Shown piece after piece: positions 16,604 to 25,547 of a stretch of DNA of 64,000 nucleotides. Position numbers and translations under genes: made by a program. This stretch comes from STC-54 sp964504665. GTDB taxonomy: Bacteria; Patescibacteriota; Microgenomatia; Daviesbacterales; UBA10151. The notes beneath the pieces are model-generated. The model was given only the letters and a program-made list of their open reading frames with translations, was not told the DNA's origin and did no database searches. The stretch lies in assembly GCA_964504665.1 (NCBI GenBank), contig CAZDEH010000003.1:1-64000 (forward strand), read 5' to 3'. Positions within the stretch are counted from its first letter, which is position 1. The number at the start of each line of letters is the position of its first letter.

Positions 16604-17134
16604 TTATTTTTTAGAAGGATACTTTGGTCTGTGATGTTTAGCAAACTCAAGCATATCTTCCAATCTGATTCCTTTTACCACTTTATCACAACTAACAGCC
16701 ACTCCCTGATCTGTTTCAACTAATAACTCTTTTTGTAATGATGGTAAAGCACCTCGTCTTATCGCTGAGTAGATTGTTTGTAATGGGATTTGGGTAATAT
16801 CCGAAGTTCTTCCAGGAGTGTAAAAATCATTTCTTTCTAAAAGCACTAAAGCTACACGTCTCCTTAACTGCCAGTCCTTACCCATCAAACTACTTAATTC
16901 TTGCTTATCTGGTCTTTCCTGTATTCTCCTTCTAACTTCTGCGTATTCTTGAGAATTTAGTGGTTCATCATCACTAATCCCATACGCTTGTCTATATTCT
17001 GCTTGAGATTTGTAACCATGAACCTTTAAATGTGATCTATGCAGAAGATTAAACCCACCGCCACATTCCTGACAAACAACTTTGTCAGGTCTTTCAACAG
17101 CCTTTTTTCCGCCTAAAACTTTTTCTGGACCCAT
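16604..17134 (-). CDS. MucR/Ros-like zinc-finger transcription factor
   Basis: 176 residues. Residues 18-65 match the MucR/Ros family: VCQECGGGFNLLHRSHLKVH gives a C2H2-type zinc knuckle, followed by the YKSQAEYRQAYGISDDEPL segment that corresponds to the family's LTPEQYREKWGLP. The C-terminal part (TSDITQIPLQTIYSAIRRGA, then GIRLEDMLEFAKHH) looks like a second, excisionase-like DNA-binding helix pair. MucR proteins regulate surface and virulence genes in proteobacteria. CPR members are uncharacterised. Its target is unknown. Confidence 0.75.
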   Translation of the reverse strand: MGPEKVLGGKKAVERPDKVVCQECGGGFNLLHRSHLKVHGYKSQAEYRQAYGISDDEPLNSQEYAEVRRRIQERPDKQELSSLMGKDWQLRRRVALVLLERNDFYTPGRTSDITQIPLQTIYSAIRRGALPSLQKELLVETDQGVAVSCDKVVKGIRLEDMLEFAKHHRPKYPSKK

Positions 17135-17200
17135 AAAGGCTAATTTTACTTGATAACTATGGGATTGTCAAAACTAACTCTAACAGAGGGATATTAAGAG

Positions 17201-17827
17201 TTATTTACAGACAGTTAGATCAGAACCAGCTTCATATAAGTTAGGATTATCACCTTTGTCTTGGCTGGCATATTTGGTTTTATCTTGCTGGGATTCCATC
17301 GGAACTTCAATTTCCCAATTTTTACCATCTGAACAATATCTGTAATACAATTCAGTTGAGTTAACCGGATCTATAGGCAACAGGTCAGTGGATAATATTT
17401 TGGTTTTAGATAGATCTACTTTTACCCAACCACTACCATCAATATTTTTAACGTCTGGCTCAGTTGAACTAGACCTACCTTCGCAGGGTGCTTGAGTTTT
17501 GTAACAAAGCGCGTTTAGATCAGTGGCATTTTCTACAGCAATATTAACAGCTTGTTGAACATTAGCTACATCAGACAATCTAGCAGCATCTCTGGCCCGT
17601 CTTGTTAGTTCCAAAGGATTGATAGTCACAACCACGATAGCTGCCAAAATTGGGATCATAATAAGGAACAATACTGCAATTCCAGCTGATAAAAGTATCT
17701 TAACCCATAAAGGCCACTTCATCCAAAGAAACATAAATAAAACTCCTAGGGGAAAGAAAAATAATAAAGATAGTACAGTTACTACTGTTTTCCAGGTAGG
17801 GACAGGTTGATTTTGATTAGCAGCCAT
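17201..17827 (-). CDS. Pseudopilin-like membrane protein
   Basis: 208 residues. Two adjacent hydrophobic helices (residues 14-35 and 38-72) end in VVTINPLELTRRARDAARLS, the pattern seen after the membrane helix of CPR type IV pilin-like proteins. A C-terminal extracytoplasmic domain carries four Cys (LCYKTQAPCEG, YRYCSDGKNW, LTVCK) that may form disulfides. No clear prepilin peptidase site precedes the helix, since the protein begins with an additional helix, so it may be a pilin-like receptor rather than a processed pilin. It is divergent from the next gene pair. Confidence 0.65.
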   Translation of the reverse strand: MAANQNQPVPTWKTVVTVLSLLFFFPLGVLFMFLWMKWPLWVKILLSAGIAVLFLIMIPILAAIVVVTINPLELTRRARDAARLSDVANVQQAVNIAVENATDLNALCYKTQAPCEGRSSSTEPDVKNIDGSGWVKVDLSKTKILSTDLLPIDPVNSTELYYRYCSDGKNWEIEVPMESQQDKTKYASQDKGDNPNLYEAGSDLTVCK

Positions 17828-17951
17828 TAAATCCAGTTTAAGAATAACCTTGTAACAATGTCAATAGTCATTTGATTTTTAAGCACCAATTGACTATTTA
17901 CAAAACTTACATAATCACATTACTATAGAATTAGATCGAAAAGATTGAAAT

Positions 17952-18959
17952 ATGGAAGAAAAAGATAAAGACTGGAGTATTTCTGAACTTTATAGTAAGA
18001 GCTGGCAAATCATCAAGGATAACAAAATTCTCTGGTTATTTGGTATGGCTGCTGTTGGCATTAGTTCAGGCAGTTCAAGGACAAACATCAGTTCAAAAAA
18101 CCTTGATTCCATAAAAAAGTTTTTTCAAAACAACGACCCTGGCACTACCTCAAATAAACTCACTCAAGTATTAGGGGCGTCAACAGACACTTTTGCTGAG
18201 ACTATCAAGAATCTATTCTTTGCGGTTCCAATATGGCTGTATGTTCTACTTGGCTTGGGTATACTGCTACTTATTCTAGTAAATATCGTTTTGGGTATGA
18301 TCTATCAAGCCTGGACAAATGGGGCACTAATTGCTGGTGTAAATGCTGGTGCGGTTAATCAGAAACCTACTATTAGCCAAAATTCAAATAATGCTTTCCC
18401 AGCCATTAAAGGACTCATCTGGCTAAATATAATCCCCACCTTAGTGTTCTTTTTAATTGCAGCTGTAGTATTTGGTATTCTTATCTTTGCAATTGTCTTA
18501 CTGCCTTCTTTTACAAAGGCTATACCAATAATAATTACGATTGTGGCTGTAATCGGTGCTTTTATCGGATGGATTCTCCTCACCTTAACTCAAATTTGGG
18601 CTAGCAGAAGAGTTGTGTTGGATAAGAGGTCTGCTGCTCAATCATTTTCCAGTTCATTTAGGATAGTAAAGAAAAAATTTTGGCATATGTTTGCCTTAGC
18701 TATAGTTAATACCATGCTTTCACTTGTTGCGATGTTTATTATGGCAGTCCCACTTATTATTGTAGGAGGAGTTGCGGTATTTAGCTTTATTTTCTCGAAA
18801 CCCAACCTTTCCTTATTGCCTCTCCTTATTGTCGTCGGTATAGTGTTATTCCTACTTTATACTGTAGGCTACACAATTTTCTCCGGCATTCTTAACTCTT
18901 TCAAGGCTAGTGTTTGGACTCTTGCTTACAACCATATAAAAGGAGCCTACAATGAGTAA
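17952..18959 (+). CDS. Polytopic membrane protein of unknown function
   Basis: 335 residues with about six membrane helices, in a pattern seen in DUF-type glycerophosphodiester-phosphodiesterase-like membrane domains of CPR bacteria. The N-terminus WSISELYSKSWQIIKDNKIL is the typical amphipathic start of that family. After a Ser/Asn-rich loop come helices near 95-120, 160-190, 195-215 and 240-320. The stop overlaps the start of the RDD gene by 8 bases, so the two are translated together. Function unknown. Confidence 0.7.
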   Translation: MEEKDKDWSISELYSKSWQIIKDNKILWLFGMAAVGISSGSSRTNISSKNLDSIKKFFQNNDPGTTSNKLTQVLGASTDTFAETIKNLFFAVPIWLYVLLGLGILLLILVNIVLGMIYQAWTNGALIAGVNAGAVNQKPTISQNSNNAFPAIKGLIWLNIIPTLVFFLIAAVVFGILIFAIVLLPSFTKAIPIIITIVAVIGAFIGWILLTLTQIWASRRVVLDKRSAAQSFSSSFRIVKKKFWHMFALAIVNTMLSLVAMFIMAVPLIIVGGVAVFSFIFSKPNLSLLPLLIVVGIVLFLLYTVGYTIFSGILNSFKASVWTLAYNHIKGAYNE

Positions 18960-20379
18960 TCCGCCTCCGGCCGGTTTCTTTTTGAGATTACTTGCCTACC
19001 TCAATGAAAAGTTAGTTTTTCTTCTTGTAGCTTCTCTAGTTGTATGGAACCTATCAAAAAATAATACGTTGAGCAGCATCTATCAGGGGATTGTGGTTCT
19101 GTTGGTAATTATTGTTTTCTATTTTCTACTTAGTATGATATATAACGTTCTATTTACTCATTATTTCGGAGGCAACTTAGGTAAACTGATTGGTGGCTTG
19201 AGGGTTAGAGATGAATCCGGTAACAAATTGGCTTTTAATAAAATCCTTTTTAGGCAATTGCTATCTTATAAATTCTCTTGGTTAGTATTCGGGTTGGGAT
19301 TTTTATCAATACTGAAAGACCCTAATAAACAAGCATGGCACGATAAAACAGTTGATTCTAATGTTTTTAAAGTACAGCCACTTTTACCACTAGCTCTCTT
19401 AGTCTTTCTTTTAACACTTGGTGGCAGCGGATATCTTTTGAAATCGAGTTTTGACAGCTTTCTCAACAGTCCTGTTAAACAGGAAGTACTAGGTTTGGTC
19501 GCAGCCTTCCAGGAGCAAAGCAAGAACAGCAAAACTCCTACTAGCCAGAAAATCTCAAAAGAAATTCAAGATCAGCAACTTAAGGTTTATGATTTAATGA
19601 AGGCTAATAAACTAGACGAAGCTAGTAAAGTCGCTCAGCAAATGCTGGATAGCTCCAAAACAGATAGCGAGAAAGCCATATCTATGCAGGTTATTGGAGA
19701 AGTATACGCTTCTAAGCTAGATTACCCCACGGCTAAAAAATACTTCATGGATGCCTTAAAATTAGACAATAACCTACCAGGATCCTACATAGGTTTAGCA
19801 GCTGCTAACATTCGAGAAAAAGATTTCCAGCAAGCTATAACTAATGCTCAAAAGGCTATTGATTTGGCTCCTAACAGAACTGATTTCTATTATCTATTAG
19901 GCTTAGCTTATTATGGAGCAGGAGAAAAAGATAAGGCTATCGAAAGCATTGAAAAGGCAATTCAGGGTAATCCGACTGTAGGAGAGTATAAAAAGACTTT
20001 AGAAGATATTAGAAAATCAACTCCTCAAACTACTTCCTCACAAACTAAACCTCAAGTTGCTACTCCTACTCAATCCACTGGTCCAGGATATACAAAGCAG
20101 GATATAGACAACCTAGTTACAGACTTAAATAATGCCGACAAAGATTATCAGGCAATTCAGCAATTCAAAGGTAGCTCTTCTTATAATCAACAGACAATTA
20201 ACAGAATTATTGAAATTATTCCTCAACGCAAAGCACTAGCCCAGAAGCTTTTAGATAAAATGGGCAAAGATCAAAGTTTGACCCAAGCTGATTTTGCTAC
20301 TTGGGATCAATATGATGCCTTAAGTGCCGAACAAAATAAGCTAGTGACCAGCTTATATAATGGTAATGGTGGGTTTTAA
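18952..20379 (+). CDS. RDD-family membrane protein fused to TPR domain
   Basis: 475 residues. Residues 1-150 form an RDD domain: FFLRLLAYLNEK, two membrane helices, then GGLRVRDESGNKLAF and the conserved end DPNKQAWHDKTVDSNVF. A third membrane helix near 145-160 is followed by soluble TPR repeats (about 200-345, for example SYIGLAAANIREKDFQQAIT and YYLLGLAYYGAGEKDKAIES) and a helical C-terminus. RDD proteins are often linked to ion or osmotic stress, but the activity is uncertain. The TPR part probably binds partners. Overlaps the preceding membrane gene by 8 bases. Confidence 0.82.
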   Translation: MSNPPPAGFFLRLLAYLNEKLVFLLVASLVVWNLSKNNTLSSIYQGIVVLLVIIVFYFLLSMIYNVLFTHYFGGNLGKLIGGLRVRDESGNKLAFNKILFRQLLSYKFSWLVFGLGFLSILKDPNKQAWHDKTVDSNVFKVQPLLPLALLVFLLTLGGSGYLLKSSFDSFLNSPVKQEVLGLVAAFQEQSKNSKTPTSQKISKEIQDQQLKVYDLMKANKLDEASKVAQQMLDSSKTDSEKAISMQVIGEVYASKLDYPTAKKYFMDALKLDNNLPGSYIGLAAANIREKDFQQAITNAQKAIDLAPNRTDFYYLLGLAYYGAGEKDKAIESIEKAIQGNPTVGEYKKTLEDIRKSTPQTTSSQTKPQVATPTQSTGPGYTKQDIDNLVTDLNNADKDYQAIQQFKGSSSYNQQTINRIIEIIPQRKALAQKLLDKMGKDQSLTQADFATWDQYDALSAEQNKLVTSLYNGNGGF

Positions 20380-21266
20380 GATTGAGAGCCTGTTGTAACC
20401 GGAGTTGCTACAATATTCTTGGTTACTGGAGTAGTTGGTAAAAAGGATTGTGATAGAAATAGGTACGTTGGGATTAGAACACCATCAGAAATCCAGCCGA
20501 AGAAGTAATTTAGTAACAGACCTCCACCACCTAGCGTTAAGATTAAAATTGTCTGATATAAACGCAATTGTGAATCATCATGTCTTGAAATAAGAATATT
20601 GGCATATTCTTTCCATTTTCTTTTTCTCTCCTCCCAACTATCATGTTTATCGCCAGGTAACACCAGCATATAGATAAAACATAAATTTGCCATGAGTGTA
20701 AAGGCTGTGAAACCTGTTAAAAACGCATCATAAGGTGAAGCGAAATGTAGTTTGGAATAATCCCAAAGAGATATTTCATTTGAAAAAAGATAAAAGAATA
20801 TAAAAAATACATTCATCAAAATAAACCAGACATAGAAAAATAACTTAAAATATGGAGCCAATTGTAAGTTCACAAAAGATAAGTAAATTATCAAAACAGA
20901 AGGTACCAGCACCAATAACAATAGGTATTCAGTGTCTGGATAATGGAAGAGGACATATTTCACAAAACTATATAGAAATATCAAAGTCATAATTAAGAGT
21001 GAATGCTCTCTTATGCGAGGTAAGATATTTTTATAGAGGAAAAGAGTTATCATAAAACCAAAGGCTAGAAAAGTTGCAAGTAGAAACTGTTCTAATGTAG
21101 GTGTATGGTTTTTATAGATCCTGGCAGCTCCGTACAAAGCAAAAAACCAACTAGCACCCCACCACAACAAGTCTTTCCATCTTTTAATAGCAAAAAGACT
21201 TTTTACTGAAATGCCAGCTCCAAATATTAACAATAAAGTAAGAGGGTCAACTAAATTAATATCCAT
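20376..21266 (-). CDS. Polytopic membrane protein, hypothetical
   Basis: 296 residues with about eight membrane helices from residue 5 to 210, and a soluble loop GDKHDSWEERKRKWKEYANI before the last pair of helices. Charged loops are short, as in an integral protein without a large enzymatic domain. Its 3' end overlaps the RDD gene by 4 bases, tail to tail. No family is recognised. Confidence 0.65.
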   Translation of the reverse strand: MDINLVDPLTLLLIFGAGISVKSLFAIKRWKDLLWWGASWFFALYGAARIYKNHTPTLEQFLLATFLAFGFMITLFLYKNILPRIREHSLLIMTLIFLYSFVKYVLFHYPDTEYLLLLVLVPSVLIIYLSFVNLQLAPYFKLFFYVWFILMNVFFIFFYLFSNEISLWDYSKLHFASPYDAFLTGFTAFTLMANLCFIYMLVLPGDKHDSWEERKRKWKEYANILISRHDDSQLRLYQTILILTLGGGGLLLNYFFGWISDGVLIPTYLFLSQSFLPTTPVTKNIVATPVTTGSQS

Positions 21267-21562
21267 CCGTATCTATCATATCTCAAAATATATTCTAGTA
21301 AAAGTTTATACCATATTTTGGAAATTACCACCTAGATGGCTTTTAAGTAAGCTTAACTGAAATGCTAGTAATTTAGCTTCTTCAGAGTTATCATTGAATA
21401 AGTTTTGGAGTCCGACCCTAATACCGACTCCCGCTCCCATCCTACGCCATATGACAACCTTATGGCTTCGGAATGGCAAGTAAGTGAAACTGGAAGAGTG
21501 GTTTTAGATTGTTTTGGTAGCCTCTAAGTGGTACTTTTATGCCTATATTGGATTAACTGATA
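21267..21562. other. Intergenic region without a gene
   Basis: AT-rich, containing a GC-richer patch around 21415-21480. No reading frame, tRNA or clear hairpin is convincing. It may hold the promoter of the leftward membrane gene near 21270-21300, with a TATTCTAG-like box. Confidence 0.5.
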
Positions 21563-21609
21563 GGTAAGGTGTTGACAAAAACTCCTTACTATTATATAAT
21601 CTCCTTACC
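21563..21609 (+). promoter_or_regulatory. Consensus promoter with repeated operator of the AbrB/PIN module
   Basis: TTGACA (21572-21577), a 17-nt spacer and TATAAT (21595-21600) make a perfect sigma-70 promoter. GGTAAGG (21563-21569) and two inverted copies, CCTTACT (21583-21589) and CCTTACC (21603-21609), surround it and are likely binding sites for the antitoxin. The ATG follows 9 nt after the -10, so the mRNA is probably leaderless. Confidence 0.8.
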
Positions 21610-21855
21610 ATGAATTATATTGCCACTATTACTAGTAAAAGACAGTTAACCCTGCCTTCTAAGCTGACCCACAAATTAAATCTCAAGCCAGGAGAAAAAA
21701 TAGCTATTAAAGAAGAAAATGGCCGCCTGGTCATGACGCCTGCAATTAGATTAGTAGAAGAACTAGCTAATTCTTTAAAACTTCCCGATAAGTTTAAGGG
21801 TCTGGATACCGAGCAAATGATTGAAAAGGCGAAGAAAGAGTATTTTTCTAAATGA
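21610..21855 (+). CDS. AbrB/SpoVT-type antitoxin
   Basis: 81 residues. The swapped-hairpin DNA-binding domain occupies residues 1-48: YIATITSKRQLTLPSKLTHK, then LNLKPGEKIAIKEENGRLVM. The C-terminal helix region (LPDKFKGLDTEQMIEKAKKE) should wrap the toxin. It overlaps the PIN gene at ATGA, as is typical of VapBC-type modules, and probably represses its own promoter through the three GGTAAGG-type boxes. Confidence 0.9.
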   Translation: MNYIATITSKRQLTLPSKLTHKLNLKPGEKIAIKEENGRLVMTPAIRLVEELANSLKLPDKFKGLDTEQMIEKAKKEYFSK

Positions 21856-22247
21856 TTTTTGTTGATACTAACTATTTCTTACGTTTTCTCCTAGGTGATA
21901 ATATTTCCCAACATAAAGAAGCTAAAGAAATCTTTTTACAAGCTGCTGAAGGGAAAATAGAGCTTTTTACATCCCTTTTAGTAATTTTTGAAATATATTG
22001 GGTGCTTACTAGTTTTTATGAGAAACAAAAGGATGAGATTAGTAAAACACTTACTGATATTTTAAATCTAGAGTTTATTTTACTTGAAGAAAAAGAGATT
22101 CTTAGAAAAGCAGTTTCAACTTATGAGACAACTAGCTTTGACCTTGAAGATTCTTTTAATCTGTCATTTGCTAAGTCCAAAAAAACAATAGATTTTAAAA
22201 CCTTTGATATTAAGTTGCAAAAAGTCTTTTTTGGCAAGTTGGCTTAG
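21852..22247 (+). CDS. PIN-domain toxin (VapC-type RNase)
   Basis: 131 residues. The PIN nuclease acidic residues are visible: Asp5 in FVDTNYFLRFLL, Glu in IFEIYWVLTS, Asp in TSFDLEDSFNLSFAKS, and Asp in KTFDIKLQKVF. VapC toxins cleave tRNA or rRNA and are neutralised by the upstream partner. The 4-bp overlap with the AbrB-type gene supports a two-gene module. The target is unknown. Confidence 0.9.
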   Translation: MIFVDTNYFLRFLLGDNISQHKEAKEIFLQAAEGKIELFTSLLVIFEIYWVLTSFYEKQKDEISKTLTDILNLEFILLEEKEILRKAVSTYETTSFDLEDSFNLSFAKSKKTIDFKTFDIKLQKVFFGKLA

Positions 22248-22422
22248 GCTTAATAGGTTATTTAAAAAATTAAGGAAAAGAGAATTTCGTGGAATCTGGA
22301 AGTTTTGGCATACATCAACCTCCTCAATCATCAATCAAACCTGCTCTAATTATAACAGTCGACACAAGAAGATTTACTATTGATGTATAATAAGGATACT
22401 GTCTGAATACGAGTCCTATAGT

Positions 22423-22451
22423 TTGACTTGAAGATAAAAAGGCGCTATAAT
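22423..22451 (+). promoter_or_regulatory. Promoter upstream of the methyltransferase-like gene
   Basis: TTGACT, a 17-nt spacer and TATAAT. The start codon at 22516 leaves a leader of roughly 58 nt, one of the few normal-length leaders in the window. Confidence 0.65.
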
Positions 22452-22515
22452 ACGCAATACTAAAGTTACAACTTACTGAAGTAATTACTGCACAGGAAGG
22501 TTTTAAATTATAACT

Positions 22516-23256
22516 ATGACAGAAGCATCTGAAAAACCAGCAACAGAAAGTGGGCCTAAGTTAAACCCTGAAGTTGGCAAACTTCTTGATGAGCTTCCAC
22601 TAGGCAGTAGATTATTCGCAACTCCAGAGGCAATTCAGAAAATAGCAAAACAAGAAGATAATCCTTCGGATGAAAATCCTTGGTACGATTACTATAACGA
22701 TATTCAAGCCTATGAGACTACATTTAGAGATGTATTGGGCGAGACGCATATCGTTGATTATTTACAGGGAAGAAAAAAACAAGAAAAGGGCGCCGTTGTT
22801 CTTGATTTAATGGGACCGGGTTTTGTGCTGAGAAGTTTACCTTATGATGCTGCTTTAGCAGTTACACTAGGAGATAGGCGGGTTCAAGAGCAAAAAGATA
22901 TTGATACACAAAAAGATTTAACAGTGATAGCGGGAGATGTAAGAAAAAGTTGGGATAGGGTAAAAGAGTGGTTAAATAAACATGAAGTAGTAGGATTTGA
23001 TCTGATTCTTTGTCGTCCTTTAAAAGGATACGACACCTTACCTCGAGATAACGAAACTTATTACTCATTGCTTCAATCAATTTGGGAAGTGCTAAATAAA
23101 GATGAAGGTATGCTTCTTTTTGAAGTACCTGGGTATAAACAAAGAACGTTATCTAGTTGGGCTAAAAGGATTAGCAGAATTCCTGGCGTAAAAACTAATT
23201 TTAAAGAGAATCTTTTAATAATTAAGGAAGCCATTGCTCCCGATAAAATAATATAA
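22516..23256 (+). CDS. Possible Rossmann-fold methyltransferase-like protein
   Basis: 246 residues. The central part reads like a class I SAM-methyltransferase fold: GAVVLDLMGPGF at the position of motif I (DLMGPG for the usual DxGxGxG), LAVTLGDRR at motif II, TVIAGDVRKSWD at motif III, GFDLILCRPLKG at motif IV, and EGMLLFEVPGY at motif V. Motif I is degenerate. CPR genomes carry many such proteins of unknown substrate. The N-terminal 75 residues are charged and unassigned. Confidence 0.6.
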   Translation: MTEASEKPATESGPKLNPEVGKLLDELPLGSRLFATPEAIQKIAKQEDNPSDENPWYDYYNDIQAYETTFRDVLGETHIVDYLQGRKKQEKGAVVLDLMGPGFVLRSLPYDAALAVTLGDRRVQEQKDIDTQKDLTVIAGDVRKSWDRVKEWLNKHEVVGFDLILCRPLKGYDTLPRDNETYYSLLQSIWEVLNKDEGMLLFEVPGYKQRTLSSWAKRISRIPGVKTNFKENLLIIKEAIAPDKII

Positions 23257-23337
23257 GCTATGGAAAAAACAAAACCCAGAAAGAATTTTAAGAGTTGTGG
23301 TTGCAAAAGATATAGCAGTTAAGGTAAAATCTAAAAC

Positions 23338-23508
23338 ATGGCTAAAAAGGGAAACAGACAATCATTTAATTTAGAATGTTCTATCTGTAAAAATAAAAAT
23401 TATATTACTTCTAAAAATGTGACTAAAACTAAAGAAAAATTGGCTTTTAAGAAGTTTTGTAAAAAATGCCGCCGACAAACAATTCATAATGAAGCTAAAG
23501 TTAAATAA
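23338..23508 (+). CDS. rpmG: 50S ribosomal protein L33
   Basis: A 56-residue ribosomal protein: MAKKGNRQSFNLECSICKNK, YITSKNVTKTKEKLAFKKFC, KKCRRQTIHNEAKVK. The zinc-ribbon form has CSIC and CKKC. It matches L33 throughout, including the YIT.KN and Lys-rich C-terminus. In most bacteria rpmG precedes secE-nusG, but here it lies about 10 kb away from them. An AGGTAAAAT -10 box ends 7 nt before the ATG. Confidence 0.93.
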   Translation: MAKKGNRQSFNLECSICKNKNYITSKNVTKTKEKLAFKKFCKKCRRQTIHNEAKVK

Positions 23509-23509
23509 G

Positions 23510-23830
23510 TTAAGTGTTTATTGGTGCCAGTTTCATCCAGGATCGTTTCTCTTTGTCTGGTATCAGTTCTTCATTACCAAAGCCATTTCCATTCAACCCA
23601 TATCCATTTATCCTATATAGTACTTGCATAAAGTGTGATAAGTGACATCCTTCTGCCCATCCTGCACAAAAAAGACTATCAAGCCTACAAGTAGGAATAG
23701 AGCTTATGGTGTTATTTTCTGTTTGATCAGTTTTAAGAAGATCAGTAAAACAAGCACATCGTTTTTCACTAGTTTCCAAAGGCATGATAAGTATTAATGC
23801 CACTTTTCCTCTTTTTCTGCAATACCCCAC
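23510..23830 (-). CDS. Hypothetical Cys-rich protein
   Basis: 106 residues as drawn, or about 91 if the ATG ending at 23785 (MPLETSEK) is used, which looks more natural. Five Cys (CACF, CRLDSLFCAGWAEGC) suggest a metal site or disulfides. It has no known domain. It starts immediately after L33 on the opposite strand. Confidence 0.45.
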   Translation of the reverse strand: MGYCRKRGKVALILIMPLETSEKRCACFTDLLKTDQTENNTISSIPTCRLDSLFCAGWAEGCHLSHFMQVLYRINGYGLNGNGFGNEELIPDKEKRSWMKLAPINT

Positions 23831-23885
23831 TTATTACTGAAATCGTAGTAAACACCTTTAAATCTTGATATACTTACCTTTGCGT

Positions 23886-23956
23886 ACGGGTGTGGTGAAA
23901 TGGTATCACGAAAGTCTCCAAAACTTTCTTTCCAGGTTCGAGTCCTGGCACCCGTG
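23886..23956 (+). tRNA. tRNA-Trp (anticodon CCA)
   Basis: Acceptor ACGGGTG/CACCCGT, D arm GTGA-AATGGTA-TCAC, anticodon arm AAAGT-CTCCAAA-ACTTT and T arm CCAGG-TTCGAGT-CCTGG. The variable region has 4 nt. Discriminator G, as expected for tRNA-Trp. Confidence 0.95.
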
Positions 23957-23963
23957 CCCGAAT

Positions 23964-24272
23964 TTACTCCCGTATCAAATCCATTGCGTGTTTAAGATAA
24001 ACAGCTCTAACTATACTTTTAGGTAAAAAGTTGTGTAATTGTGTTATCTGCCCCCACATATAAGCTCTTGCTTCTTGATCTGTTCCCGAAACCTTATCTT
24101 TTAAGCAACTAGGGTCAATTGGATGATGTGAATCTACTTGCTGCAAAAGACTGTACAGTTGATCCACATAAAATCTCTGATCTTGGCTTGAAAATCTTCT
24201 ACCTCTGATCTTAACAAAAGACAGATCTCCCTCAGGAGATTGTTCTGCAGCTTTTTTTATATCTTTTTCCAT
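23964..24272 (-). CDS. Hypothetical helical protein, 102 aa
   Basis: The ATG ending at 24272 is preceded by GAGGTGA, one of the best ribosome-binding sites in the window, which decides the start over a GTG nine bases upstream. The protein is soluble and helical (QRFYVDQLYSLLQQVDS; ARAYMWGQITQLHNFLPK). Function unknown. It ends just after tRNA-Trp on the opposite strand. Confidence 0.55.
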   Translation of the reverse strand: MEKDIKKAAEQSPEGDLSFVKIRGRRFSSQDQRFYVDQLYSLLQQVDSHHPIDPSCLKDKVSGTDQEARAYMWGQITQLHNFLPKSIVRAVYLKHAMDLIRE

Positions 24273-24349
24273 AAATATCACCTCTTTTTATGTCATTTTA
24301 TGACTGTTGGAATCCTAACCTATTAAAATAATAAGTCAAATTGAGAAGT

Positions 24350-24703
24350 CTAGTAAGCTTTAATAAAGTAATGATTATCTTTACCCCAAAGAAGCATTTT
24401 GTGACCAGGGAGTTTTAACCATAGATAAGTATCTACTTTTCGGAATGTCTTTGGTAAAAGATGATAACGGTGATAATAAAACTCTAAAGGAACAGCTCCA
24501 GCTTGATTAATTTCCTTAGAAAGGCATTTACTTTCCTGAAATATCATCCAGGGTTCTTCGATATACATCAAAATACCTACTTCTAACGCCCTAGCTTCTA
24601 TTAATATTCTAGGAATTCTCCTTTTACTGGGAGATTTCCAAAGATAAGCAGCATGTAATATTTTCCCCTCTTTCAGATGATACTTAGCACCAATAGCACT
24701 CAT
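24350..24703 (-). CDS. Hypothetical protein, 117 aa
   Basis: A soluble, aromatic and basic protein (FYYHRYHLLPKTFRKVDTYL near the C-terminus). No motif is recognised. It lies upstream of the 102-residue gene on the same strand, separated by 77 bases. It may be a lineage-specific gene. Confidence 0.45.
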   Translation of the reverse strand: MSAIGAKYHLKEGKILHAAYLWKSPSKRRIPRILIEARALEVGILMYIEEPWMIFQESKCLSKEINQAGAVPLEFYYHRYHLLPKTFRKVDTYLWLKLPGHKMLLWGKDNHYFIKAY

Positions 24704-24854
24704 GTTTTTAAATTAAGTTAAAAAGTTTGTTAAATCAAGTCCTTGTGCTGACAGGCCTACAACTTCTTATTAATTTTTTTATAAACTTTAAAGCTTGTTG
24801 GAATTGAAGGTCCTGTGATCTAAAGAGTAATTTGGTATAATTTATTACTTATTT

Positions 24855-25466
24855 ATGAAAGAAAGAGCAGCAGTTAGTATTGAAGACCTTCAAGCTGGTG
24901 ATTTAAAACCTGGAGTAGTTATCACTGGTTTAAATGAGCCTGCAGAAATTAATAGATTTGTTGGTTTATCAGGTAAACTAAAATTCGCACCTAATTTAGG
25001 TTCTGAATTTCAACTTTGCTACAATGGCTTAAGAAACGCCCCCTATTTTCAGGACTTATTAAGACGGAGGATTCTTACCCCGGACCTACTTCCGTCACGT
25101 TTGTTTACTTCTGCTTTAAAAAGACCTGGAATAAGTGAAGAAGAGATTTTAGCTAATTTGGGGAAGGTTTTTATTATGGTTGAAGAACCTGAGTCTAGTC
25201 AAACTAAAGGAATGGACCATAGTAGCATTGATCCAGATAAAATCTTAAGTTTCCTAGTTCTAGCCCATCTTTATCGTCCTTCAAATAATACTTCTAAAGA
25301 AGTATTCGGAAATGTTAGGGCTGAATATACTTTATATACTAATCCAGAGAACCCAAGAACTCTGTGGATGGGTTTTAGAATGAGAGACCAGGAACAGTTA
25401 AAAATACTTATGGATCAGCTAGCTTACCATCTCAGACATATCAAACATAATAGAAGACAAAAATAG
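24855..25466 (+). CDS. Hypothetical protein, 203 aa
   Basis: A soluble protein with an N-terminal segment (EDLQAGDLKPGVVITGLNEP) and a helical C-terminus (QLKILMDQLAYHLRHIKHNR). It is not recognised. A TATAAT box at 24836-24841 lies 13 nt before the ATG, which supports the start and again gives a very short leader. Confidence 0.55.
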   Translation: MKERAAVSIEDLQAGDLKPGVVITGLNEPAEINRFVGLSGKLKFAPNLGSEFQLCYNGLRNAPYFQDLLRRRILTPDLLPSRLFTSALKRPGISEEEILANLGKVFIMVEEPESSQTKGMDHSSIDPDKILSFLVLAHLYRPSNNTSKEVFGNVRAEYTLYTNPENPRTLWMGFRMRDQEQLKILMDQLAYHLRHIKHNRRQK

Positions 25467-25547
25467 GATTCTTGCAGAAGAAAGAGATTTAGAAGAATCT
25501 AATTTACTATGTTGACAAAGTAATTCTTAGGGTGAATACTAAAGGTA

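Noticed and set aside
23260..23322. 20-codon frame MEKTKPRKNFKSCGCKRYSS just before rpmG
   Set aside because: Basic with a Cys-Gly-Cys, so a micro-protein is possible, but the length is too short for confident calling and the rpmG -10 box lies directly after it.
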